From contig VEPI01000062.1 in assembly GCA_012026935.1 (NCBI GenBank), forward strand, positions 4,683 through 59,712: a DNA stretch of 55,030 nucleotides, given 5' to 3'. The translations under genes and the position numbers were made by a program. Source of the DNA: Melioribacter sp. GTDB lineage: Bacteria > Bacteroidota > Ignavibacteria > Ignavibacteriales > Melioribacteraceae. The notes under the pieces were generated by a model, which saw nothing but the letters and a program-made list of their open reading frames with translations, was not told the DNA's origin and did no database searches. This document shows, piece by piece, positions 25,574 to 35,400 of this stretch; the first letter of the stretch is position 1; each line of letters starts with the position of its first letter.

Positions 25574-26074
25574 ATGAAAAGACTGGATTTTCAACCGGCT
25601 AAGTCCAAAGAAGAATTCCGGAACAATTATAAATTACATGATCTTGCAGAACGGGCAGGAAAGAATTTACTAATTCAATGGGGAATTAATTTCAAAGATT
25701 TTGGCGAAGACAAACGATTTGAAAAATTGTGGGAGAAGGGTGAAGATAAACCGGATGTAATAATTGAGCATAACGGGAAGAAAGCATTACTCGACTGGAA
25801 AGGGAAACATTCCAAAATTTTTTTAGTAAATACACGTGCGGTTAAATCTTATGAACACTGGCAAAAAAAATTTAATATTCCGGTTATAATTGCGTTTCTA
25901 TTGTTTGATGATCAAAATAATTTAAAGGACAGACGTTTTGCTTTTTTGCCCGGTCACAAATATGCCGAAATTGAACATGAACAATGGGACAAAAACAAAA
26001 CAGTTGAGTTCAAAGAGGAATTACCTAAATTCATTAAAGAAAATGTAATTAAATTTTTACGTAATCATTATTAG
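25574..26074 (+). CDS. PD-(D/E)xK nuclease-like hypothetical protein
   Basis: An unnamed soluble protein of 166 aa. The segment KPDVIIEHNGKKALLDWKGK (about 59-78) reads PD-x(12-13)-DWK, the spacing and residues of the PD-(D/E)xK metal-dependent nuclease core (strand-turn-strand with Asp and Asp-x-Lys). An acidic residue upstream (FGEDKRFEKLWEKGEDKPD) could supply the helix Glu. The rest is alpha/beta with PVIIAFLLFDDQ as a further core strand. No DNA-targeting domain is attached. It is probably followed in operon by the helical-repeat gene 32 bp downstream. It may be a repair-type or housekeeping nuclease, or a non-catalytic fold member. Confidence 0.6.
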   Translation: MKRLDFQPAKSKEEFRNNYKLHDLAERAGKNLLIQWGINFKDFGEDKRFEKLWEKGEDKPDVIIEHNGKKALLDWKGKHSKIFLVNTRAVKSYEHWQKKFNIPVIIAFLLFDDQNNLKDRRFAFLPGHKYAEIEHEQWDKNKTVEFKEELPKFIKENVIKFLRNHY

Positions 26075-26106
26075 TAATCTTAAAAAATTAGTTGAAAGAA
26101 TTATGC

Positions 26107-26652
26107 ATGGAAGACAGACTTAATGAAATTGAAAATATTTTTCGCAATTCAACCTCACCGGATTTCCTGTTCGATGCATTTCAAGAAGCAATTAAACTAA
26201 AAATAAAAGATCCGGAAATTTTTGAAATTCTACTCGGGAATCCGGTGCTCTCCTCGGATGAAATTAAAATGTTTGCAGAAAAACTAATCAAAGAATATCC
26301 AGATTACGCCAAGGAGCTATCTGTTTGGACAGCAAAAATATTTGAACATAAAGATGACTATAATAATTCTTTAGAAGATGCAATCCATTACTATAAACTG
26401 GCGCAAGATTATAAACCAGACTCACCGGAACCATTACTGAGCCTTTTGTCTTTGTATAATTATGAACTCGATCTTCCGACCAATAAAGTAATTTTGGAAT
26501 TTGTGGAAGCGAGAATAATACCAGTTAGAGTTAAAAGTAAAATTTATTATGCACTGGCGGACCACTATAAAAAAGCGGGAGATAAAAATTTAGAATTAAA
26601 ATATTTTGCATTGGCAGAGAGATCGGCAGAAATAGAAAACGGGAATGATTAG
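26107..26652 (+). CDS. TPR-like helical repeat protein, hypothetical
   Basis: A 181-residue, all-helical, acidic cytoplasmic-looking protein with TPR-like blocks (LEDAIHYYKLAQDYKPDSPEPLLSLLSLYNYE; KIYYALADHYKKAGDKNLELKYFALAER). A TTG start at 26092 is possible, but ATG 26107 follows a GAAAGAA stretch and is preferred. Its stop overlaps the end of the convergent patatin gene by four bases. The role is unknown; TPR proteins usually mediate protein-protein contacts. Confidence 0.6.
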   Translation: MEDRLNEIENIFRNSTSPDFLFDAFQEAIKLKIKDPEIFEILLGNPVLSSDEIKMFAEKLIKEYPDYAKELSVWTAKIFEHKDDYNNSLEDAIHYYKLAQDYKPDSPEPLLSLLSLYNYELDLPTNKVILEFVEARIIPVRVKSKIYYALADHYKKAGDKNLELKYFALAERSAEIENGND

Positions 26653-29357
26653 TAGTAATATCCTATTGTGAAGTAAAAGAAAGTTGGGCCCCACACAATG
26701 GCATTATTTTGTAATGTGTTTTTGAAATAAAAACTTTTGCCTACGGAAAAATCCGCCGGGCCAATTGGAGTTTTAATAGACAACGAAGCTCCAATACCGT
26801 GACGCAAATCCTTAAAACGAATTTGTTCACGCTCTTCCCAAATCGAACCGAGATCATAGCGCAACCTAACGTATGTGTCAAAAAATAGTTTTACGGGAAG
26901 CAAATACCTGTGTTCCAGCGAAGCTAAAAATATTTGCCTGCCGCGGTATTCATAATCACGAAGTCCAAAAAAAGAATTTTGACCACCCAACGAAAACTCT
27001 TCTGTAAGAGGAAGCGTTTTATCGGCAGAACCCACCATTACTCGTACGCCCCATGTGTTTGTTCTACTATTTAGACTAAAATAGTTTCTGTAATCGAACG
27101 AAAACTTTGTATAACCAATATCGCCGCCCAAAGCGGTTTGCGCAGTTTCGTAAACTCCTTTTACAAAAAAACCTTCCGTAGGGAAAGGATAATCATTCTG
27201 TGAATCTATCGAAAGCGAGAAACGAAGGCTTGATATATCTGTCTTGTAAATGGGACCGGTATAATCAAAGTTGCTTTTAATCTCATCTCTTTGATAGCGC
27301 GCCTCAACAAAAATATTTCCAAATCTCCCGACCTGAGCCCCAATACCAAACGAACCGCCGTAAAACAACTGCCTGTATTCACCCGTTTTTTTTCTTGAGA
27401 AACTGTTTTCGTTAATTAGTTGATCATCTTTATAAACATTTATATCGTTAAATTCATAAAAGGCCCGCACTTTATAAGTTAAATATGAATCAAAAACTCT
27501 ATTGGCTTTTTGTTCAAGACTATAAACACGATTGCGGATACCGCCGGAAATAGTTGCACCTATTTCAGTCCCTGTTCCATTAAAATTTTCGTCACGAACA
27601 TCAAGCGAAAGTTGAGTTTGATATTCGTTGTCAATCCGCATTCCGAATCTTATCACGCTTGAAATTTTCTCGACAACTTTTATTTTCAATTCATTCTCAT
27701 CGCCAACGGGAACTACAATCAAATCAATTTGATCGAATAAATTAGTGCTTCTAAGATTTGTTAAACCTTTTTCAGCAAGATCGTATTTAAAATAATCCCC
27801 CGCGTTGAGAGGAAACTCACGCGTAATAATTTTTTCTTTTGTTTTTGTGTTTCCCTCGACACTAATTTTAGAAATTAGCCCCTCGCTAAGCCTTAACAAA
27901 AGTACATGTGTGCTTTCATCAAAAGAAATCTTTTCGATTCTTGCGAGCGAATAACCGGCGGACTTAAATTTTCTAACTACATCTAAAGAGGCAGAAAGAA
28001 TTTTGCGTGAACTAAAAGGTTTTTCGATTAACGGGACCAAAATTTTAAAGGCCATCTCCTGGTTTATAACAGAAGCGCCGGAAATTTCGATTGACGAAAT
28101 AACCGGATTATAATTTGTAAAAATCGAGAGAATAGATTTATCGTTTATCTCTTCGATTTTGATTGAAGCATCTTTTAAATCCCCTTCGTTGAAACAATTG
28201 CTTAGCTTGAAAAGAAGTTCCTTGTTGGAGACAGAATCTTTTCTTATAAGATTGTTATAGAAACTCTTTTCAAACTCGGTGTGATTATCTTTTAACACTA
28301 AGTTGGTAAATGTTTTTTCGGGAATATTAAGTGAGGATTTAAATTTTAGTTCAAACAAATTTTTAATTTTTTCGATCACAGGTAAAGCAGAATTATAACC
28401 GCGTGTAATAACATCCGAAAGATTTGAAAAATCGGAGTTTTTTCTTTTGTCTAATTCGGGCTGAATAACAAAATCAGCTTTTTCGAGTTGCTGATCATTG
28501 AGAATTTTCATCGGGATACTAACCAATTGATCTGCAATCGTCCACGGAAAATTTAATTCGTCTTCTGTGTAGAGCGGGCTTGAAGCATCAACAGCCACAA
28601 CTATATCAGCACCAAGCTCTTTAACCTCTCTTGAAGGGATATTTGAAACTAATCCGCCGTCAACCAACATCAGCGTATCAACTTTTACAGGCGGAAGCAG
28701 AAGAGTTACACTTGAACTCGCCCGCATTGCAAGTCCGAGCGGACCTTTATCAAGTATAATTTCCTTACCGGAAACTAAGTCGCTGCTAATTGCCCGGAAT
28801 TTAAATCTTAGGTTATTATAGCTTTCTTCTGATTGTAGGGGTGCGTTGATGGCTGCAAGATTTAAAAAGTTTGCCGCACGCTGTCCGGAACTGATTGATG
28901 TCGGTATTATAGGCCTCAACCCATCCATTCTAAATGAAACAATAGCACGGTCTTCACTAATTTTCTGATCTACAAAAAGATCATTTCTGCTGGATTGTTG
29001 TGTTGAAAAAAAGCTTCCCCAACCGGTGTTTTGTATAATTGAATCAAGGTCGGTTAAGGAGTAACCTGCAGAATAGAGTCCGCCAACCACGCTTCCCATA
29101 CTAGTTCCAACAATAAATTCTATTGGAACATTTTTTTCTTCAAATGCACGCAAGACACCAACCTGAGAAATTGAACGCGCTCCGCCGCCGCTTAGAGCTA
29201 AGCCAATCTTGGGAGAATTGGCCGCTACCTTTTCTACTAATCCGAACGGTAGAGATTTTTCAGTTAAATCTAATTTTAAGGTCGTCCTGGTCTGCGCAGA
29301 CAGACCATAGTTAAGTAGAAAAGAAATAAAAATTATTATTAATTTTTTAGCGAACAT
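26649..29357 (-). CDS. patatin-like phospholipase fused to BamA/Omp85-type barrel
   Basis: A 902-residue outer-membrane protein. It has a signal peptide (about 1-21) and a patatin domain (about 50-340) with the oxyanion Gly-rich loop SGGGARS (56-62), nucleophile motif GTSMG (Ser86) and catalytic DGG (Asp233). One or more POTRA-like segments follow (about 425-570, with LSEGLISKISVEGNTKTKEKIITREF), then a C-terminal Omp85/surface-antigen barrel (about 590-902) ending in an aromatic residue string. This patatin-POTRA-barrel layout resembles type Vd autotransporters such as PlpD, but many Bacteroidota homologues keep the phospholipase tethered. Likely a Ser/Asp dyad phospholipase A at the cell surface or in the periplasm. 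Confidence 0.92.
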   Translation of the reverse strand: MFAKKLIIIFISFLLNYGLSAQTRTTLKLDLTEKSLPFGLVEKVAANSPKIGLALSGGGARSISQVGVLRAFEEKNVPIEFIVGTSMGSVVGGLYSAGYSLTDLDSIIQNTGWGSFFSTQQSSRNDLFVDQKISEDRAIVSFRMDGLRPIIPTSISSGQRAANFLNLAAINAPLQSEESYNNLRFKFRAISSDLVSGKEIILDKGPLGLAMRASSSVTLLLPPVKVDTLMLVDGGLVSNIPSREVKELGADIVVAVDASSPLYTEDELNFPWTIADQLVSIPMKILNDQQLEKADFVIQPELDKRKNSDFSNLSDVITRGYNSALPVIEKIKNLFELKFKSSLNIPEKTFTNLVLKDNHTEFEKSFYNNLIRKDSVSNKELLFKLSNCFNEGDLKDASIKIEEINDKSILSIFTNYNPVISSIEISGASVINQEMAFKILVPLIEKPFSSRKILSASLDVVRKFKSAGYSLARIEKISFDESTHVLLLRLSEGLISKISVEGNTKTKEKIITREFPLNAGDYFKYDLAEKGLTNLRSTNLFDQIDLIVVPVGDENELKIKVVEKISSVIRFGMRIDNEYQTQLSLDVRDENFNGTGTEIGATISGGIRNRVYSLEQKANRVFDSYLTYKVRAFYEFNDINVYKDDQLINENSFSRKKTGEYRQLFYGGSFGIGAQVGRFGNIFVEARYQRDEIKSNFDYTGPIYKTDISSLRFSLSIDSQNDYPFPTEGFFVKGVYETAQTALGGDIGYTKFSFDYRNYFSLNSRTNTWGVRVMVGSADKTLPLTEEFSLGGQNSFFGLRDYEYRGRQIFLASLEHRYLLPVKLFFDTYVRLRYDLGSIWEEREQIRFKDLRHGIGASLSIKTPIGPADFSVGKSFYFKNTLQNNAIVWGPTFFYFTIGYYY

Positions 29358-29390
29358 CGGTTAGTAATTATGTTTTAGAACAAAAATTAA

Positions 29391-29415
29391 CTTTGTGCCC
29401 GGTTGAGGCACAAAG
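29391..29415 (-). terminator. terminator of the rpmH-rnpA-yidD-yidC operon
   Basis: A 9-bp perfect stem CTTTGTGCC (29391-29399) / GGCACAAAG (29407-29415) with a 7-base loop, four bases after the yidC stop. On the minus strand it is followed by TTAATTTTTG. Confidence 0.72.
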
Positions 29416-29418
29416 CAT

Positions 29419-31263
29419 TTATTTTCTTTTTATAGATTTTTTCTGTTCTTGAGCCTGCTTTTCCGCAGCCTCCATCATTCTCGACATGAATCCTTTTTTC
29501 TTGTTAGGATTAGCAACGGGAACGAGCTCAACATTATCATGCTTATGGTTGATATAATACTGTTGACCGATAGAAAGAGCGTTGAACATAAAGTAATAAA
29601 GATTCAAGCCCGAAGGAAAACTCATAAACATTATAGTCATCATAACAGGCATAATATAGACCAATGCTTTTTGCGAAGGATCTTTAACGCTCATCTTTTG
29701 CTGAATGAACATTGTAATTCCCATCATCAAAGCTAGACCGCTGATAACATCAACGTTAAAGAGAGGAATTTTAAAAGGTAACTTGTAAATAATATCCGGC
29801 GATGAAAGGTTTGTAATCCATAACATAAACGGCTGTTGGCGAATATCAATTGTTACATTGAACAAACTCCACAACGCAATTAAAATCGGCATTTGTAATA
29901 ACATCGGCAAACAGCCTCCCATCGGATTAATTCCGTAGGTTGAATAAAGCTTCATCGTTTCTTGCTGAACTTTCTGAGGGTTGTCTTTGAACTTTTCTTT
30001 TAGTTCGTTGATCTTCGGTTGAAGCATCTGCATCTTTTTCATGGACTTCATACTTTGGCGGGTGAGCGGATGAAGCGCAAATTTTATTATGATGGAGAAA
30101 ATAATTATTACTATACCGAAGTTTGAAATGAACCCATGCAAGAATTTAAAAAGAGGGAGAAGTATAAACTCGGAAATCGGCCTGATGACGAATTTCAATC
30201 CGAAGAAACTTCCGAAATCAAAAACTGTTTGAAAACTTTTTCCGTATGATTTTAGAATGCCGTAATCAATAGGACCAAGATAAAGAGTGAACGAATCTTT
30301 TTGCAGTTTTTGATTTTTGAACGGCATCTTTAAGCTTGCGCTGTAAATTTCTTTTGCTCCATATTGGTTAAGAATATGAGTTCCTTCAAAAAAAGCACCA
30401 CCCTCACTACTCGGATTTGCCGGCGCCAGAATCATTGCAAAGTATTTATTCCGAATTGCCACCCAATCAACTTTACCATTTATATCTTTTGTAACTTTTT
30501 GGCCGGCGCTGGTTGCATCAATAACAACCTGCTCATCACCAGAATATGCGCTTGCGTTGGAATGATTTGCTTCATCCACCGAATTTTCTTCGAGATTAAC
30601 CAAACCGCTGGACCAGACAACATCATATCTATAACTGCTTATAACATCATTCATGTTTTCAAGCTCAACATCAATCTTAGAGGCATAATTATCACCATAG
30701 AAAACAAAATTCTTTCTTATGGCTTTTCCTTTGTCTGTCACAAATTCATAATTGATTGCCACGGAATCTCTGTTCTCGACTTTATAAAAATAATTTGTTG
30801 CGGTAGAATTAAAATCTATTGAAGAAGTATTTACAAGCTTGCCCTCTTTAGTAACAAAAATAATATTAAAATCGCCGCCGTTTTTTGAACTAACTAATTG
30901 AACGTGCTGGTTATAGAAATTTGTGTCTTTAATATCAGCATGGTACCAGGTTTTATATTTTTTAATAAAATATCTTTTGATCTTTGCGCCTTTATTAGTA
31001 AGCTCGATTTTAGCAAGGTCCGTTTCGATCGTAATTATTTTTTCCGAGAGTTGTTTGGCGCCGAAAGGAGCGGGTTCTTCAACTGGTTTTGCTTCTTGTT
31101 TTTCTTGAACGGGAGGTTTTACGGCAGAAGTATCTTTCTTCTCAACGGCAGTAGTCTGTCCTTTCTTTTTTTGCTGAGGTTGAGGAGCGGGGGAATTAAA
31201 GTATAGCCACACCACAAGAATAAGTCCGATGAGTATAAACGCAAATGTTGTTTGTTTATCCAT
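29419..31263 (-). CDS. yidC: membrane protein insertase YidC
   Basis: The Oxa1/Alb3/YidC insertase (614 aa), which inserts and folds inner-membrane proteins with SecYEG or alone. It shows an N-terminal TM (about 5-23), a Pro/Lys-rich linker, a large periplasmic beta-domain (about 75-350) and the conserved five-TM core (about 365-570). Core landmarks are FGIVIIIFSIIIKFALHPLT, KMQMLQPKINELKEKFKDNPQKVQQETMKLY, GGCLPMLLQMPILIALW and a basic C-terminal tail (EKQAQEQKKSIKRK) for ribosome contact. AAAGGAAT precedes the ATG. It sits in the classic rpmH-rnpA-yidD-yidC operon. Confidence 0.97.
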   Translation of the reverse strand: MDKQTTFAFILIGLILVVWLYFNSPAPQPQQKKKGQTTAVEKKDTSAVKPPVQEKQEAKPVEEPAPFGAKQLSEKIITIETDLAKIELTNKGAKIKRYFIKKYKTWYHADIKDTNFYNQHVQLVSSKNGGDFNIIFVTKEGKLVNTSSIDFNSTATNYFYKVENRDSVAINYEFVTDKGKAIRKNFVFYGDNYASKIDVELENMNDVISSYRYDVVWSSGLVNLEENSVDEANHSNASAYSGDEQVVIDATSAGQKVTKDINGKVDWVAIRNKYFAMILAPANPSSEGGAFFEGTHILNQYGAKEIYSASLKMPFKNQKLQKDSFTLYLGPIDYGILKSYGKSFQTVFDFGSFFGLKFVIRPISEFILLPLFKFLHGFISNFGIVIIIFSIIIKFALHPLTRQSMKSMKKMQMLQPKINELKEKFKDNPQKVQQETMKLYSTYGINPMGGCLPMLLQMPILIALWSLFNVTIDIRQQPFMLWITNLSSPDIIYKLPFKIPLFNVDVISGLALMMGITMFIQQKMSVKDPSQKALVYIMPVMMTIMFMSFPSGLNLYYFMFNALSIGQQYYINHKHDNVELVPVANPNKKKGFMSRMMEAAEKQAQEQKKSIKRK

Positions 31264-31276
31264 TTTATTCCTTTAG

Positions 31277-31486
31277 TTATTCTACCGGATCAATCCCGCC
31301 TTTATTAAAAGGATTGCATCTCAAAATTCGCCAAGCTGCTTTTACTCCGCCTTTAAGCGCGCCGTACTTTGTAATTGCTTGAACCGCGTATTCGGAACAA
31401 GTGGGGTAAAAACGGCAGGAGGGCGCAAACATCGGCGAAATTAATTTTTGATAGAGCTTAATTAAATATATTAAGACATGCCGCAT
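31277..31486 (-). CDS. yidD: membrane protein insertion efficiency factor YidD
   Basis: A small (69 aa) amphipathic inner-membrane-associated protein assisting YidC-dependent insertion. Family hallmarks: [31 protein letters not shown], then [24 protein letters not shown], with three conserved Cys. Its ATG directly abuts the rnpA stop codon, and yidC starts 13 bp downstream. Confidence 0.96.
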   Translation of the reverse strand: MRHVLIYLIKLYQKLISPMFAPSCRFYPTCSEYAVQAITKYGALKGGVKAAWRILRCNPFNKGGIDPVE

Positions 31487-31885
31487 TTACAATCTTGTCC
31501 TGATTTTGTTCATCAAGTCGTTTACTTCCGGCATAACCTCTTTCAATAAAATTTTTCTGCTGTTTTTTTGATTTATTGTATTAGGCGAGAATACAATAAA
31601 CACCCTCATTTTCTTAATTACTGCTTCCGAACAAATCTCTTTTTTATTTAGACGATACGATTCCCGTAAAAGTCTTTTAATTCGATTTCTCCAGACAGCT
31701 ATTCCGCTCTTTCTAGAAACAGCAAAAGCTGTTTTGATTCCACTCGGTTCAGATTCTCTTTGAATGAAAAAAACAGCTTTGAATTTTTGAGACGAAGAAA
31801 ATAAAATTTCTCCGGCGGAATACACAAGATCGAATTCGTTTTTACTTTTGATTCTTTCCTTTGAAGAAAGACCAAACTGTTTCAA
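31487..31885 (-). CDS. rnpA: ribonuclease P protein component
   Basis: The protein subunit of RNase P, which processes tRNA 5' ends with the rnpB RNA (not in this window). 132 aa; the N-terminus GLSSKERIKSKNEFDLVYSAG and the RNA-binding signature AFAVSRKSGIAVWRNRIKRLLRESYRL are diagnostic. It starts with TTG at 31885, immediately after the rpmH stop, with GAAGGA overlapping the end of rpmH as ribosome-binding site, so translation is coupled. Confidence 0.94.
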   Translation of the reverse strand: MKQFGLSSKERIKSKNEFDLVYSAGEILFSSSQKFKAVFFIQRESEPSGIKTAFAVSRKSGIAVWRNRIKRLLRESYRLNKKEICSEAVIKKMRVFIVFSPNTINQKNSRKILLKEVMPEVNDLMNKIRTRL

Positions 31886-32032
31886 TTATCCTTCGTCGCT
31901 AACGGTTAATTTTTTTCTACCTTTAGCTCTTCTACGCGCAAGAACTTTACGGCCGTTTTTAGATGCCATTCTTTCGCGGAAGCCGTGTTTATTTTTTCTT
32001 TTTGTTTTACTCGGTTGAAAAGTGCGCTTCAT
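31886..32032 (-). CDS. rpmH: 50S ribosomal protein L34
   Basis: A 48-residue, very basic protein read directly from the minus strand: it starts [18 protein letters not shown], with central [22 protein letters not shown], the L34 signature, and a short acidic tail VSDEG. It begins the rpmH-rnpA-yidD-yidC operon. In many bacteria this gene is adjacent to dnaA across oriC; here dnaA lies about 30 kb away. Confidence 0.97.
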   Translation of the reverse strand: MKRTFQPSKTKRKNKHGFRERMASKNGRKVLARRRAKGRKKLTVSDEG

Positions 32033-32165
32033 TTTGTTACCTATTCATTTGAAAGTGTGCAAAATTAAAGATTTTGTAAGTAATAACCAAAGTTGCGGAC
32101 AAATCACTATCTATATATAGTGTAGAGTGATCAATATTCACGAGGGTTAAATTATCTTTAAAGGA

Positions 32166-32275
32166 AAAGGGCGGATACCTAAGTGATAAGCCCAGCCGAA
32201 GTACCTATCACCCAAATAACCGCCGCTATCGAGAAAGCTTTTTAGAGGGTTGCTTTCCGCAGACTTGAGGTTGCT
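32166..32275 (-). ncRNA. putative structured RNA or leader element upstream of rpmH
   Basis: A block of about 110 bp clearly richer in G+C than its surroundings. Read on the minus strand, a nested hairpin is formed by GGCGG/CCGCC enclosing an internal loop and an 8-bp helix GTGATAGG/CTTATCAC (one G-U pair) with a CTTCGG-containing loop. It is followed by a T-rich tract TTTTCCTTT, like a terminator. A second stem GAAAGC/GCTTTC precedes it. It could be a free small RNA ending at about 32160 or an attenuator in the rpmH leader. It does not match tmRNA, SRP RNA, RNase P RNA or riboswitch consensus sequences that I know. Strand is inferred from the T-tract. Confidence 0.4.
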
Positions 32276-32418
32276 TAGTTACATATTATATTACAATCGT
32301 AATGCCAAGAGGTAGTTGTATTTTTTATTCAAAAACTGAATGTGATAACCTGAATTTTGTATCAGTCTGATTCGAATTTTTAAAAAGAGTCACATCTAAT
32401 CCTTCTTTAAAACGAAGA

Positions 32419-32436
32419 ACCCTGCCGCAGCAGGGT
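32419..32436 (-). terminator. intrinsic terminator of the T9SS adhesin gene
   Basis: The stem ACCCTGC (32419-32425) / GCAGGGT (32430-32436) has a CGCA tetraloop and is followed on the minus strand by TCTTCGTTTT. It lies about 40 bases after the stop codon. Confidence 0.75.
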
Positions 32437-32476
32437 CCCTCTTGACTTAAGATTATTTAACTAATTAAGTGTGCGT

Positions 32477-35400
32477 TTATTTCATCAAGATCATTTTCTT
32501 AGAAACGTTAACATTGTTACCGCTCAACTTGTAGATGTACATACCGCTTGCAAGTCTGCTTGCATCGAAAGTTACTTTGTGCAGTCCGGAAGCCAATTCG
32601 TTTTCTACCAGGTTAGCTACTTCTTGACCGAGTGTATTGTAAACTTTCAATGAATACATTCCTGCTTGCGGAACTACGAACTCAATAGTTGTAGATGGAT
32701 TGAACGGATTAGGATAATTCTGAGCAAGTTTATATTCTGTCGGTGTTGTATAATTATCGCCAACGCCTGTAACATTGTTATTTCCGGAGATCTTATAAAC
32801 CTGACCTTCTTTTGTTCCAACATAAATATCATCCGAACTCGGATTAACCACCATGGCGCTTACACCATATCCGCTCATACCAAGTGATGTCCATGTGTTG
32901 CCATTATCAGAGGACATGTAAACACCATTTGTTAAAGAGCTGACATAAATCTTACCGCTCAAATCAACCGACATTGAATAAACAAATGCTACATTAAGAG
33001 AAGTAACTTTTGTAAAGGTCAATCCGCCGTCTGTTGATTTATATAAACCATCACCATAAGTTCCGGCAAAAATTGTGGTAGAAGTTGAAGCTAACGACCA
33101 GATCATGTTATAAGCACATGTAATTTTATTCCAGTTTGTGCCGTCTGTGCATTTGAAAATTCCTCCACCGGCCGTTCCTGCAAATATGTTTCCATTGCTT
33201 GTAATGGTTAATGATTGAATTGTTAAGAATGCGCCGAGACCATCATTAAAAGGAATCCATGTTGAACCTAAATCTGTTGATTTGAATATTCCAAATCCCC
33301 ATGTACCGGCATACAATGTTCCGTTGTAAGAAACAAGAGCATGAACATCTTTGCCAGAAAGACTTGTTAATATCCAAGCTGAGCCGTTGAATTTATAAAC
33401 ACCTTTTTCGGTAGCTGCAAATATTACTCCGCCGCTGATATTAAGTGACCAGATGAAGGATACATTCATTCCGGTGTTGATAACAATCCAATTCTTTCCG
33501 CCATCGGTTGATTTATAAATCTTACCGCCCCACGTTCCTGCATATATATCATTTCCATAGTAAGCTAGTGTATAAATTATTTCGCCCGGTCCGAACGAGC
33601 AGACGTTTGTCCATGTTCCGTTGCCGTTGTCATTATTGTTGCCGGTTGTGCTTGTAATCGTAATAGTTGCACTTGCAGAATTGTTATTTGAATTAGGATC
33701 AGGTGTTGAGCACGAAGTTATAGTTGCAACGTTTGTGATTTTTTTGTCATAAGGAATATGACCGCCAAACAGTGCATAATTAAACTGACCGCTTCCGGTA
33801 AGTGAATGACAAATCATCTGACCATTAATAACACCGCTTACAAAATTTACCGCTGCAAATGGAGCCAGAACAGAACCCTTTATATCTATACCGGAAATTG
33901 TTATGTCTGTTGCTTGATAGAAATTGTATAGAACATTTGTAATTGCCGTTCCGGTTACCGTAAGTCCACCGGTCCAGCTTAAAGATGTTCCGCTTATGTT
34001 TACTAGTACAACGGAACCATTCGGAACATCAATGGCTATATTATTTGCAGTAGATAAACTTGCGCCGCTTACAATGAAAACATTTAAGAACGGATCGGTT
34101 CCGGTTAATGATATTCCACCGTATTGAAACGCGGTAGTTCCATTTACTGTATAGCCAGAAAGAGTGGTTGACAAATTCTGTAGGTATGATTTTTCAACTG
34201 CAAAGTCTATAGGACTATCTTTGCGCAAAGTTCCGCCTGTAATGCTTACGGAGGATTGCGGTAGATTAGTTGAATGTCCGTAAACTACATTACCATTATA
34301 TACAGCACCGCTAACAAATGTCAGATCGCGGCCGACGATTAATACATCGCCGCTGTTTGCCGGCAGCTGATCACCCATACTATAAGTTGCAAAGTAAGCA
34401 TCACGACCAACAGCTACCTTACCTTGAGTATCGGAAGATGGTTGATTTGCATCTTCAATTACAAATAAGTTATAATCTTTTGCGGTACCAAGATCGAAAG
34501 CGGAATTGTTAAGTTGTCCGCAGTCAACTTTTACTTTTATAATTAATGTAGCGAAAGCTCCGCTGGCAAGAGTTCCAACATTCCAAATTCCTGTTGTTGA
34601 ATTATATGTACCTTGAGAAGCGGTGCTTGATACATAATTCAACCCGGACGGCAATAAATCTGTTACTACAATACCGGAAGAAGAATCTGGCCCTAAGTTT
34701 GTAACCTTGATAGTGAAGTTAACATTATCATCACATTGAGGATTTGGATTGTCAACAGTCTTTTCGATTTTTAAGTCAGCCTTTTGTTCACATATAATAG
34801 TTACGGTCCAGGTGCTTTCATCAATCACAGTTGCAGAACCATCAACCGGATGTCCTTCGGCGCGCACAGTGTTTACCAATTGTCCGCAATCATTGTCGCC
34901 CGTTATGTAGGTTAAAGTAAAAGTTGTTGACTGTCCCGGATCCAGAATATCTATGTGCTTAATTAAATGATCGCCTGTTGGTTTCAGCATAGCATCGTAA
35001 ACATCAATGCCGCCGTGCAGCTGAATATCGCCACAGTTTTCTACTAAGAAAGAATAAGTTATTGTTTCGCCTTTGATATATGATTGTTTATCAGACGACT
35101 TTGTAATGCTAACACAAGTTTTATAATAACCAAAGTTGATGGATAAATTATCGTTACAGTTTAATGTTGTATTTACTGATGTACTGTTCTTTGTGTACCA
35201 TTTTACTTGAGCCGTATTGAAGAATACTCCACCCGAAGCAAAATTAGAAGAAGCCAACCGGACTGTGTATGTTCCGTTAACTAAATTCGGGAAAGAATAA
35301 TGACCGTTAACATCAGTAGTCGCGGTAGCAAGAACGGTTGTGCCTTGAACTAATTCAACAACTGCACCCGCAATACCGGGCTCGCCAGAATCTTTAGTGC

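Larger units (their letters stand above)
32033..32476. other. 444-bp intergenic region between rpmH and T9SS adhesin gene
   Basis: Holds the rpmH promoter/leader, an unidentified GC-richer structured block (about 32166-32275), an AT inverted repeat CACTAT-CTATAT-ATAGTG (32106-32123 or nearby) and the terminator of the adhesin gene (32419-32436). No reading frame of note. Confidence 0.6.

Noticed and set aside
30364-30822. 152-codon open frame antisense to yidC
   Set aside because: Low-complexity composition typical of an antisense shadow; yidC is unambiguous.
32166-32275. Known RNA classes (tmRNA, SRP RNA, RNase P RNA, c-di-GMP, SAM, TPP or cobalamin riboswitch)
   Set aside because: None of their consensus strings (for example the SRP GGAA tetraloop region, the tmRNA 3' part, CTGAGA/ACCTGAT of TPP) is present; left as an unidentified element.
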